From Sipunculus nudus (lineage: Eukaryota; Annelida; Sipuncula; Golfingiida; Sipunculidae), in the NCBI GenBank assembly GCA_026874595.1, contig CM049320.1, positions 52,466,714-52,530,713 of the forward strand: a stretch of DNA of 64,000 nucleotides. The letters run 5' to 3'. The position numbers were made by a program, and so were the translations under genes. This document shows, in pieces, positions 14,001-27,317 of the stretch. Under the pieces are notes generated by a model, which did not search any database, had not been told where the DNA came from, and saw only the letters and a program-made list of their open reading frames with translations. Within the stretch, counting starts at the first letter, position 1. Every line of letters starts with the position of its first letter.

Positions 14001-14809
14001 GACTGATAATTAAAATAAAAAGTTGAATTATTACTCTGTTATTTTACTCAGACTTCCAATTAGACTTTAGTTTAGAGGGACCAGCAATCATACCAGTATT
14101 TCCAATTAAGAGGGATCAGTTATTGCACCAGTTCCTGATGAGTTAATTGCAATTAGGGCTGACAACATGATTCCTGTTGATTTTATCTGACTCAGTGTAT
14201 TGTCTATGTTAATGCATTAATTAGATTATAATGCATTCTTGAAGCACCAGTTATCAAAGACTTTGAAGGTGTTCATTGTAACCCAAGGACATGAATGTAC
14301 AGAATGCAATGTGCATTTATAAAGTTTTAGATACAGTAACAGTACAAACATTATTAAATATGAACAAAGTTTTATATTGTTCTGTCATTATTAAGAGGTT
14401 TGGAATAAATGATTTATTAATTAGCCATAAATTGCATTAACAACAATACTGTTATACTAGTAACTTTGGGTCAATTCTGAATTAGTAATCAAATTTTAAA
14501 GCTCATAATCATATAAGTTTTCAGAACTTATTTTGAGAATTTTGTTTACATTTATTATCTCGCATACAAAATTATAATATCAAATTGTATAAAGCACTCT
14601 GACTTTGCATGTATCTGTATGTGTGTATATATAACTTATAAGGTGACAACTGTGCACACCATCAGAATTGGAAAAATTAACCTGAATTGGTAATTTATAC
14701 TTAAATCATTAACCAATGAGTGAGTATTCCTTGGATGTTTCGCTAACCTTTGTTCTGATGGGCATTGCTGACCTGTGATGCAATTATAACTTAGCCAAAC
14801 TATCAACAG

Positions 14810-14854
<45 letters not shown>

Positions 14855-17800
14855 TATTCTGTGATTGCTTTGTATGTTATTAGAAAGCTTCTGAAGGCAG
14901 TTCTACTTTTTGTTATGCATGCTGGGCATTTTTTTCAATTGTATTATATATACTCTGTCAGACTCCCCATACTTCTTCGTGTATCAGTTCATCAGTGATC
15001 TTTATCATTGCTGGTTTCATTATATTTTTACAAACTAACTGCTGCTGGTGTTAAACCTGACATGTTATAGAGCTTATCTGTATTTTCTGTTTGAACCCAG
15101 TTCAGCTTCACCAAGAACAGTGTTAACTTAATGGTTTATTTTGTTTGTTTTGCAAACAATGAAAGCTGGCGGTGCCATTAGTATACATTTAAAAATTTAT
15201 CATAAGTGGTCAAGTACTTCTTTTGGCAGTATTATATAGGTCCATTAAATGTTTGTAAGTTCTTTTTTTCCAGTACAACAGTCCATTTTATATGAATTGT
15301 CTGTACATTATAATTTAATATTGGATAAGTCTTGTGGTAATATATATGACAATGGGATATTTTTTTAACACAGGATATCCAGGAAACAATTTAAATTGAT
15401 TATTATAGGGCTGCAACAATAAACCAATTCAAGGACACATGATGATCCATAATATTACATTGTATCAGAAATGTCACGTATCCTCTTACTGATGTGAACA
15501 ATATTTGATCACTTAGAGGGAAAACAAATTTCTTAAATTTAATAATTGTGTCCTTAGGTGAGGTATCGGTATATAATACAGTTTGAGTTAAGCATCTTGG
15601 GCAAGATATAAATTTAATGGCATTTGGCTGTCTAAATGTTTGATGTACTGATATATACACTTTTTATATGCCATATGACAGGAGTATAATGGTATACTCT
15701 GAGCATCCATCTGTTAACTTTTAGTGCAGCCGCGATTGCTTACTGGGTCGTTTGATGGATTTTCTGAAACTCTCCATAACTACTTACCAAAATATTATCT
15801 CGCCCAAATTCAAAAATGGGCAAAATCAATGCATATTTAATAAAGTCATGGTTCACTAGGCTACTTTGTGGTGTCTCCAGGATAACTTATGAAGAATATG
15901 AAGGATTTTGATAAAACTCGATCAGAAATGTTAATCATTACAATAACTGGCCTAAGTTAAATTTTCAGCAAAATCGATTCATATTTAATGAGGTCAGAGG
16001 TCACCACACTTTGGAGGCACCTTGGTGACTATCAAAAATCCTATGGGTTTTCATGAAATTCATTATACATATTTACTAATAGTTTCAGACCTGAATTACC
16101 CTTCATCAATATTCATGCATATTTAATGAGGTCAGAGGTCACCAGATACACGACGGGGATATTATGCACATTTGTGGTGCTCTTGTTATGTATAGCATTG
16201 TGAGCAAAATATGACAACTCAGTTCAAGTGTTATGTAATAATGTGTCATAATAGCCCTGTAATTAATATTGTAATAGGCCTAAGTGTTCCTTGTAATCAC
16301 CTAAATCAGGCATGTCATGAAGTGATACATAATGAATGATCTGTAGTGCATGATACCCAGGCTCACAATTATACTCGTACATGTTTAATAATAACAAAAG
16401 GCATAGGCATTCACAAATGACCATTTTGTACACAGTGAATTTGAATAGTAGTTAGTGACCACATGTATGTAAACCTCGTGTTACAGGGAACACATAAAAG
16501 CTGACTGAACTTTCTCGCTAGGGAAGCTTGCTTTGCTAGCGAAACGGTTGGTACACTGAATTTGTGCGCCACCTACATGGGTTGGAATCCCGGATCGACC
16601 CAATATTTACCCCTGAACAATTTGTATTTGTAACAAAATAGGGGCTCGTCCGGGATGACGGTAAACTTTGTGGCCCAGGGAATAAGCTCACCAAAGTGTG
16701 ACTCCTAGGAACATTAGTCTTGTTCTGATTGCAGAACGCTCTTAAGAGGGTGTGTGTTATGGGGTACACATAAAAGCGAACCGAACTGTCTCGCTAGTGA
16801 AGCTTACTTTGCTGGCGGAACGGTTGGTATGCTGGACTTGAGCACAACCGACATGGGTTCGAATCCTGGATCGGCCACAAATTCTTCCCTGAATAACTTG
16901 TCTTTGTAACAATACCCCCACCAAGATCCTAGTCAAACTTTGCAGAAATAATAAAAAAATATCAATGCTCACCAACTCCATTGTTAAATCACAGGTGACT
17001 GAGGCTAGCACTGGATTACCCAGGCTCACAATTATACTCGTACGTGTTTAATAATAACTAAAGGCAAAGGCATTCACCAAATGACAATTTGGTACCAAGT
17101 GAATTTGAAAAGTAGTAAGCAACCACATCTTAACTTCCACCAAGAACCTAGTCAAACTTCAAGAATAAAAATATATCACTGCTCAACAAACCCATGGTTG
17201 GATCACAGATGATTGAGGCGAGCACTGATCACAAGAACAAAGGCTCTGGGTCTCTTGCCCTCAGTTTGCTATTTCACAATGGTAAAGATTCCTTCAAATT
17301 AAACATTATGATGATCAAGATATGTGAGATACCTATAAAACTTAATCGATTGTTCCTTAGGTATTAATCCTAACTCATTCTTTCTTCATATTTCTTCAAA
17401 ATCTGTTCATAACATTTGGAATACAGTTGTTGACAGGCAAACCAAATAACCAACCAACAGTGATAAAATCACAACACCACTTGGTTAAGGTAAGATGATT
17501 TGCAATACATGCTGCTAGCCAGGCGCACAATTTAAATGGCTCTTACATGTATGTTTTATGACAAAGGCATTCACATAATGGCCAAAACTAAGTGAACAAA
17601 AGGTTATCCTGGGGAGAACCCTTAAAGTTGAAGTATTTTATGTACCGGTGGTGATGTATGGTTTTGTGACTGTATAACACATGGGACTGATTACCTTTAA
17701 TGAGGAGCTGTACCTTTGGGCTAGGGTGCTTTACATACAGTGGTTTTAAACATCTGGGGCTTGTTGTTATCTGTGCCTGGAAAACTAATGTTATTAACCA

Positions 17801-20800
17801 CTCACAGGTTGCTGGTGCTGGGTTTTTACATGCATTATTGGCACACAAAGAGTTATGGCTGTGTGGGTGGGGTAGAGGACAATACAGGGAGCATTAAAAG
17901 TATGCAAGGATGGCTGAGAGAGGGGGGGGGGGGGGGTATTATTGGTTATTTGGCAAGGCTTGACAGTTATAAATACAATTTCATATTTGTTCAGCAAGAA
18001 ATTGTTTTTTTTTATTAATAATGACAACATATGACATCTTGTCTCCAGAGATTACATTCCAGATGACACGTGCAAGGTTTGATGAAATAATCTGTTTCAG
18101 TTTTAGATGTTTAATTTTTTTCCCCCATATTTGCACAAGGTATCTCTCTTACTCTTCCGCTTAAACAATACGAGCAATATCTCTTCACAAATAAACTGAA
18201 AGATAATATCACATTATCACATCTAAAATGAAAGACAATACCACATTATCACACATAAACTGAGACAGATTTCTTTGAAATTTTGTATGCATATGGATCA
18301 GGTTAGGATGATGGATCAGGTTAGGATGATGGATCAGGTTAGGATGATGGATCAAAGGCCTATTGAACAAAATTTGTGGTGCCACCTATGTAACATATTA
18401 GTAGGTCTTTATACAAGTAAACAAGGAGGTGTCTATTTTAAACGGATTAACAGAGGTTAGGAGTTGCTAAGACACCTCAGATGTCAGAAATATCTTGTTT
18501 TCTGGCCTTTCATTCTTTGCATATCTTTTTATTACCCTGGAATCTTTTTTAAATTACTCTGTACTCACACAATGAAACATGTATCTGTTTCTCATGGACA
18601 TCAGGTCACAGGAACTTTAATTGACAGGAATTCAGGGTGGTAGATGCAATCATTTGTTCGAATTAAACCATTGTACTCATTAATATTACCTGTATATAAT
18701 GAGCGCTTTATATTGAAGACAATACTTGCAGGTGAAGTGACTATAATTTTAAACTTTATTGATTAGAAATTTTTTATAAATTTTACATACAAGTGGATGA
18801 AAATGTATGTGTTAGAGAGATAAAGAAGTTGAAATGGGGTCTTGACATTAAACAGACCTTTATAAGTGTCCTTTAATTTCATTATGATGCTAATCATTCA
18901 GTTGCTGTAAGATCCAATGTGAAGCATCCCCTAGTGTTTTCTTATACTGTATATATGTATTAATTCTATAGAAAATGGTATGACTGTTATTAATAAAGAG
19001 ACTTTTCAACAGTTTGTTCACATGAAAAAAAATGAAAGCATACATTCCCTCTTAACAAGCCCCAGTTATGTGCGAAATTTTGTAATGGATCATGGCACAG
19101 TTATTTTAGATCATCTGCCCATCATTAACATCCACAATGTTTCAGTTTCTGTTCTTTAAACATTGAAATCTAAGAAATTTTAAACTGATACCCCTGTGTC
19201 TTTAACAAAAATAAAAGTTGTCATGTGCTTACAATATCTCTTCCTTATGAGGATCATATAGTAATAATTCAGATTCATAATAAAATTGCCATAAACTTTT
19301 AAATAAAAAAGGAAAAAAATCAAATATGTAAATTATCACATTTTCTTCACATATGTACATATCTGTTGTTTGAAAGGCTAGGTTGTAAAACTCTGTGCAG
19401 GTCTTATATAAAACCTTACAGTAATATATCCATGGTCTATATATTATGAATTTTTCATTTCCATTTTCCTGGTCTCACTGTAACCCTAAAGATGTCCTAC
19501 AGGGTGTATTATATTCGTTAGTAATTATATTAAATGATACATGCGGCAGCTGGTATGAGTAGAAATTATTTTTCATTGTTGCCAGATAATTTGAAAGATA
19601 CCTGACAAGTATCATTTATATCAATTATCGTTTATACAGGTAACACACAAGATCTGTCATTTTACTTTTTATTCTCAATTTTCTGTCTTTTAACTTTCCT
19701 GACGCACTGATGGAGATCATATTGACAAGGTTTATTTTCGAATTTGTAAACATCACACAAAAAATGCAGCCATAGTATATGGCACATTTATTTTTAAAGT
19801 GACATGAATATGTTTAGGTATTATTTTGTGTTATATTCAGAGTAGTAATTTTCCTTGGTGAATGTTCATTGATTTATGACTGATTTTCCTGGAATGTCAG
19901 TGTGTATATCCCCGTACAAAACAAACCGACACATCAAAGTTGTGCCATTATATTGCTTCCATAATTAATAACGAACCATGAAGGTGGTGGCCAGGTATGA
20001 ATGGCTGGTGAGCGGAAGTGATAATCAATGGGCTCAAACGTACTAATACAGTCAGGGCATCTGGCATAGCTGGTAAATTCCTTGTATTGAAATTGAAGGT
20101 TCTGCGTAGGACGGGCTTTTGTCCAATCCAGGGATACTTTGCATGTTAACGGTTATGTATTGAACTGATTCACAAATATTAATGCATCGTTGAGTGTCCC
20201 CAAATACTCCCATGTACTATTAAAATGTTCAGGTATTTACACCTTCAGGGGTTTACCTGTATGAATCATATGGGTTATATAAATGTGTCAAGGAAAATTT
20301 AATCTTTCTGCACTTATAGGAATCAACTGATTTTCAGGGACTTAAGTATTTTTCAGACCATTTCTTTACTTAATAGAGGCACAATTAATCAGTGGGTTTT
20401 TATTGTCCATCACATTTATCAGTATGCTAATATACTTATATGAATCATACGTGTATTGTTAATGCACTAGGTTTATTAATACCAGTAGGCCTACAATGTT
20501 TAATGAGTTTGAATGCAAGCCGCAGCCCTTTGGTATGTGAGAGTGTCAGCAACTAATTAGCGTTAATTAGAATGATAAATCTGTAATTATCATATTACCA
20601 AATTGTGCGTGTAATAACAGTTTTGACCAGACATTATTACATTATTAGCATTATCAGTGATAGCAAACCTTGGCAGGTTTTGATATTTAAAGTATTCACA
20701 ATTCCTGTATCTGGAAATCTGACAATAAAAAATGAAAACTCCTTAAAAATCACTGTGGATTCATAACTATTCACAAAGTATTAAACTTAAGCTTTTTTAA

Positions 20801-23800
20801 CAGAAAAAAAAATATTAAATGGAAGGATCATATAATGGTACTTTGTATACTCTTCTGGTTGTCTCACTAATGACAGAAACAGCAAAATGAATATCACAAC
20901 AATATTATTAATTTAACAACAAAGTTTAAACAAACATACCTTTCTGGAACCACAGTGTGAGATGAATTCACAAACATCCAGATGAAACTCATGTCCATAG
21001 TCTGTTCCACCAACTTTCTGTTTGCTACTGTCTAAGTTTTTTAATATTAAAAAATTACAATCATTGAAACTGATAATGAAAGAATAGTCACTCCAGCAAT
21101 AACTTTGAAATATATTGTTACCTATTAATTAAGTAAGTAAGATTATTTAATTCGTTGACTGAAGTGGATGGTTTTGTCATAAAGTTTATTATTATGCACC
21201 CAGAATGCAGCAAATTACAAGATTTGATATTTATATATCACAGTCGGAGTCTTTATCACTGGAGTGCTAAATAGTGTTCCGTCATTGCATCATACTGAAC
21301 AGAAAAATATGAGCATTTCATAACTTATATCAGAACCAGTCGTCACCCCTGGGTGGAGCAAATTATATTTATTATTGAGCTTCACATTAATAAAAAAAGT
21401 AGTTTCAGGTAGTTCAAATAATACCTTGGAGTAAAATCTAATGTTATTAATTCTGGATTATTCCTAAATATGTGCATATAAAAGTATACTTTGATTAATA
21501 ATATAGTGTTAACTGTTATTCTTTTTGTGTGGTACCTTCTCCTTGACTCAAGAGACAGATCCTCCAATAGGCCAAGGACCTTTCCTTTGAGAAAGAGAAG
21601 GCTGTAAAGGAGTTAAATGACCTTGCTGGATAAGATATCATTTTAACCAAGAATGAACCAACCATCTATGTAAAGCAGTGACATCATAATGTGCTGCATG
21701 CATTACTCATGGGAATTTTACATCAAAGTTTCCTGTGAAAAGGACTGGTATCAGGCTCACAATCAGCCACTCCTGTGGTTAAAATAGACTGGTATCTGCC
21801 TCATAATCACCTGTCTCTGTAAAGCTGGTCAAAATAGACTGGTATCTGCCTCATAATCACCTGTCTCTGTAAAGCAATGTTTATGTAAATGAATTATAGT
21901 AGCAGCACAAGTGGGAGGCAAGCCCCTGTGCAGAAGTAGATTAATTTTATCTGATTATGGCAGCATTATGAGTACAGCATTAAAATGTGTAATGCAGCTG
22001 TACTAAGTAGAAGTAATTACAATACTGTTACATAAGATACCATGACCAATTGACTAGTTATTTGCAAACTATCCTGGATTGACGCAGGTCCTGATGTTTT
22101 AAGCCTGATTGGGCAGCGGAACAATGAGAACATATTGTCATGGTTGTGTACCCTGTGCTTCTTAGCGGGGAAGCCATAAGAGTCCAACCCCACCAGTGTG
22201 GCTCAGATGCCTTTTATGTCTCAAATAACAGTGTCGTGGAGTCAAGACTCATGCTGATACCCAGGATAACAGTTAATATGCCACCTGTGATTGTGATGTA
22301 TGGCACACAAGCATCAGATGTATTGTGAGTGTGTGGGTGCTCCCCCCAACAAGTGCAATTAGTTTGGAAGTCATCAGTGTGATACCCATTATACTGCAGG
22401 AGTTAATTCCACACACCAACCAGTACACAGGTACAAGTGTAATTAAACATATAATACCTGGCCTGTGATTGACATACAAATATATGACAAACCCAGCGAG
22501 CCTTTACATCCAAGAAGTTGTCTTTTAAGGCCAATGAGAGGGTGGACATAACTGGACCTATATATTAACACCGGTCACTATAACTCGTCAGTTTACAATA
22601 CAGTACAGGATGGAGACTGAACATCTGTTTCAGACGTTTATTGGATTTGAAAGCTTGGATAGTAGCATCAGTGAGAGTTGTGATAGTTATAGTGATGAAT
22701 TTTCTTCCAGCTGTGGTTCAGTGCCAGAATTTAAAAGGTGAGTTAAAGGGAGCTAGAAGATGAGATGTTAGATATACCATGCTATTATATGAAGAGTGAA
22801 GAAGAATAAAATGCTACGTTTGCAGAATCTCATATGTTATCAAATCAAGAATTGAAAGAGGACTCTTTATGTAAAGCTAGGTATTCCTATACTTATTCTG
22901 TAGACAATTTTATGTGATTTCTGGCTTATTTTGCGTACATTTTTTATGAACTGTGGGTTATTCCTGTTAAGAAAAGCTGTATTATACCTTTGTGACAGAT
23001 GTGTGAGCTTATTTTCTACAAGTTGTTAGTAAACAAGGCACATACACCAATGTTGCCAAACAGAAATTCTGTAACCTAAAGTTGTTGGTATGTGAGAAAG
23101 TTGAAAGGTCAGTAGTTGCCAAATGCCCTTTGCAAAACCCTGGTTTATCCGACTTGCTGTCAGATGCCCATGACTTTGTTGAATGTGTTTTGATAAATTA
23201 TTTTGGTCAAGCCTTCACATGTTATAAACATGTGGATGTAAACAAAATGAACAGACTGAGTAGTAGGATCAGCGTTTTTAGGCATAGTTTTATGAAAGAT
23301 TCCTACTGATTTCTCCAGTTAATAGATGAAAGATATTGCTATGGGCCCCTTCAATTGGAAACACAATTAATATTTTATCTTAAAAACATCAGGCAAAGAA
23401 ATCAGTTGTTATATGTGTATGGTACATCTGTGTGTTAAAACAAGAACAAAACAAAAATCAAAATGAGAGTTCCCCTTTTCTTCTACATCAATTCACTTGA
23501 AAGTATATGTAAAATCTGTGATTATGCAGCAAAGCATAGATGGTACATTACCAGGGTGGACAGCTATGATCATATGCCACATGTTCACCTGGTAATTAGA
23601 CCAGCCTGGCAGTCCTGTAGTTTAGTTTCACTTTCACTATTATAGCAACAAACTGACACTTTCAGTGTCAGAACTAATTGCCCAAGGAACACAAAACATC
23701 AAATGGCTAATTTAAAAGACAATGTAATAAAAAAAAAATTGCAGGTACCCTTTCCGAACTAGAAGAACATTGGTGTCCAATATGTGATAATTCTTACAAA

Positions 23801-26800
23801 TGAATCACACATAAAAGATTTTGTTAAGGTCCATTATCTGGGTTATGTCAAGGGTCGGATCCCTATCTGGACCAGTAGGTGATCTGTCGATTAAGTCTTG
23901 ATCTTATTTTAGTCAGAACTAAGATATGGACCTGATTAGAACAAAGCTGACATTGGTGTATACCAGTAATCTGTGAATTCTTGGAAAACAGGATAGATCC
24001 ATTCCTCATGATTAAAATGAACAGCTTTAGTTACAAATATCTGTTGTCTCCTTTGAATGCAAAATAAATGATCACAGTCTGATGCCCAAAAGGAAATCAT
24101 TAACTGTTTATGAAGTATATTGAATAAATGGTACTTTGATTAAAACCTTGAAAATTTATGAGTTTCCCCATTTCTAGTCTGGGCAACATCAAGGAATTTG
24201 AGAAAAGGGCCACAAATCAGAGAAAAGTCAAGGAATTTGAGAAAAGGGCCACAAATCTTAGAAAAGTCAGGGAATTGGATTTTCTCATAAGAGAAATCAG
24301 TCATTCTATTGCATTTTGTCCAAAAAATATCCAATTGATGATTAGCTCTGGTGACTTTTAGTGCAGAAACACTTTGGCCACAGTGTGTAATTAATGTATA
24401 TAAACAGTCATTATATATACACATGCTACATACTGGTACTGTATCTTTATTTCATCATGTTCACTGCAACTACAGTTCTCTGACATTGAAGATGTGTAAA
24501 AATCATATTATCCATAAAGAGAAAAAAATATCCTTGAATTTTGAACATTTAGGAATCTTCAGGGGAAATAATCATGGAATTTCGTTTTCATGAAATACTG
24601 GTAACCCTGACCTATTTATTAATGCCTTTTTTTCAAGTTGCATTACATATTCATGTTAATATGAAAATCTCTTTTTGGTCATGTGGTTACACATAATGAT
24701 TAGAGTTTGATCAGGGAAACATCAGGGGAAATAATCATGGAATTTTGTTTTCATGAAATACTGGTAACCCTGACCTAGTTATTAATGCCTTCTTTTTCAA
24801 GTTGCATTACATATGCAAATGTCAATATGAATATCATCTCTTTTTGGTCGTGGTTACACAGATTCATCCTTGGCAATCCTTGACCAGTTTTCTTGTTGAT
24901 AGGTCTCTGGATCAGGTGTTTAACTAAACATCATGTAATAAAAAGTTAATATAATTCCCACAGACGTGGATGATAAGCTTGTATGAGGTAGTAAGGAGTA
25001 ACACTCGTGTTTCAGCTGTGAGTGAATGTGTTTAATGTACCAGGGTACAAAATCATTTCAGTGTGCTTATGATCTCATTGAATCTTTTAAGGCATTTGAT
25101 TTCATAAGAACCTTATGGGGGGAGTGGGGGTGAAGTGCTGAGCTCTGTAGATGTTTGTACAATCAGTTCCTCAGGTGAAGCTATACTTGGACGCCACACA
25201 CTCAGTGGGCATAATTCACAGTGGTCCTTCAAACAGAAGATGTCAAAAGACTTAAGTATATCCCACGCCTGTGGGGGTCAGCTCTAACGGGGTTTCAGTT
25301 ACAAGCCTTTGTGACCCAGTTTCATGATGGTTGAACTTCTTGCGGCTTGGAGTTGTCTTGTGTCTCCTAGTCCTATTTTGCTTGCTTGATTGTGTGATGT
25401 TCCTCGCGGATGACAATAGCTATAGTGTTCGTCTATACAACCTGGGCCAGTGCCTTCAGGCAGTATGGTCACCGCTGCCCTGTATGAAAATCCAGTTACT
25501 CCTTTTATAGGTTCAGTGTAGTCTGTCCACATTTGCATTTTAATAGCGAGCACTTGGATGACATTTGGGTAAAGAAATCTGTACCTGGGCTGAGTGTTAT
25601 ATAAATCCACCAATGGCCTGTCATGCTGGACCGTGTAGTTGTTTATTATATGCGGATGTGAAAATTCAAGCCAAAGCATGCGTGGTTGAGATGCTCCCCG
25701 GTTAGAGTGGTAAGGGGAAGAACAGTAAATATTGACTCTCCCTTCATCTGTGGCTGTGATTCTACGGGACAAACATCAAGGGTGGCCAGATTGGCCACAG
25801 GAGGACGTACCGGAGCTGAGGTTGGTGGGTTATACACAGTTCACGTCCCCTTACATTTGATAATCCGTCAGATCCGTGTGTATGCACCAAACTTCCATCA
25901 CTTTGTATGTAGCTCTGGTGCTGATCTTCAAGACCGTCTAGATGCAGGCATTTGATGAGGATGGCATTCTGTATGTAATCATTTGTGTATTCCCATCATT
26001 CATTAGGTTGATCAATATTTGCTGTAAAAACATATTTTTGTTGGACTATGACAGCTGTTATTGGACAGAGGTTTAAATGTGATGTACAAGTAGTTTAGTT
26101 TTGCCAGATGACTCATGGCTTCCAGTTTGACCATATACCTCAGACTGTGTATAATTATAAACAATTTGAAAAATTTTGAAAAAAATTGGCATATACTTGT
26201 GTAGAGTGTTTGTTATTTGCATATGTTTTTCAATCATTTTTTGGTAAGTTTTGGAACATTTTGCAAGAATTGAGTGAATACAATCATATCAAACACTATA
26301 GGTAAGCAAGGGACATTTTCAGTTTTTTCAAAGGTGGCCCATACTTAAAATGACAGTAAAACATTGATTATAAATGTCTATATGGGTTCATTATCTAAAC
26401 GTTCTTTAAACATTGTTAATGTTAATGTTAATAAATTTTTTATAAATATAGATTAATTATTGAAATATTCAAGTTAATCAGTAAAATATATTATTTAATA
26501 TTAACATGTACTGGTTGGCCTTCATGGGAAGGTTCTTATCTTTGATCTTCTCTTGTAATCCAGCAGTTGATATTTGCTGGATCTATACAATTTGAAGAAA
26601 AAGACTGTTTAATATAAAAAGGCTTGACCCTAAAGGTTATCTTTTAAACAGGGTAAACAATCAGTGGGGGCTAATGCACCTAATAAAAAAAGTTATACAT
26701 ATTAGTGTAGAAATTGATTGTAAAATCATATTTGATGATCAAAAGATAAAATTGACCAATGCGTGATTATACTATCTGTATTAAAGTGACATTTGCTGTA

Positions 26801-27260
26801 TAGAATTATACCATCTATATGTCAGGGGAAGAATGAGAATCTGTAAAGATCCAGAATCTTCATGGGAAGAATGAGATTCTGGATCTTCTAAGTTTATCAT
26901 TCTTCCCTCGACATATATATTGACCTAGTGAATCAAGCTTGGCTTGTACACCGCACTGAAAAGTCAACTGCGCTTACACTTATTCCCTGCACAAGGTTCA
27001 GTTTTAATGCTGTTTGCTATGTTGTGCACAGTCTTTCTTATATCTCTGACAAAATAAGAATATTTCTGGGGATAATATGACTTCTTTGATGTGCATACAT
27101 AATTATTTATGATTGATAATGCAAAAATGCAATAATTTTAATCAGTTATGTAAGAAATTTACCAATCATTGATATAACCTATTAATTGGTACACCACTTA
27201 TATATATATGTCTTACAAATATTTTGATATATATATTGATTACACCCCAAATATATATAC

Positions 27261-27317
<57 letters not shown>

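Larger units (their letters stand above)
17613..22558. other. Intron 1: no gene seen
   Basis: It holds poly-G (17922-17936), the 18-bp repeat at 18293 and the 50-bp repeat at 21743. Otherwise it is AT-rich unique sequence with no supported exon. Confidence 0.6.

Noticed and set aside
16800-16880. tRNA gene
   Set aside because: A and B boxes are present, but the anticodon and acceptor stems do not pair well and the sequence recurs as part of a 157-bp terminal repeat. It was annotated as promoter-like sequence within the LTR element.
18293-18354. CRISPR-like array
   Set aside because: Contiguous 18-bp direct repeats without spacers in a eukaryotic intron.
18275-18460. ORF with MDQVRM repeats
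   Set aside because: It is produced by the 18-bp DNA tandem repeat.
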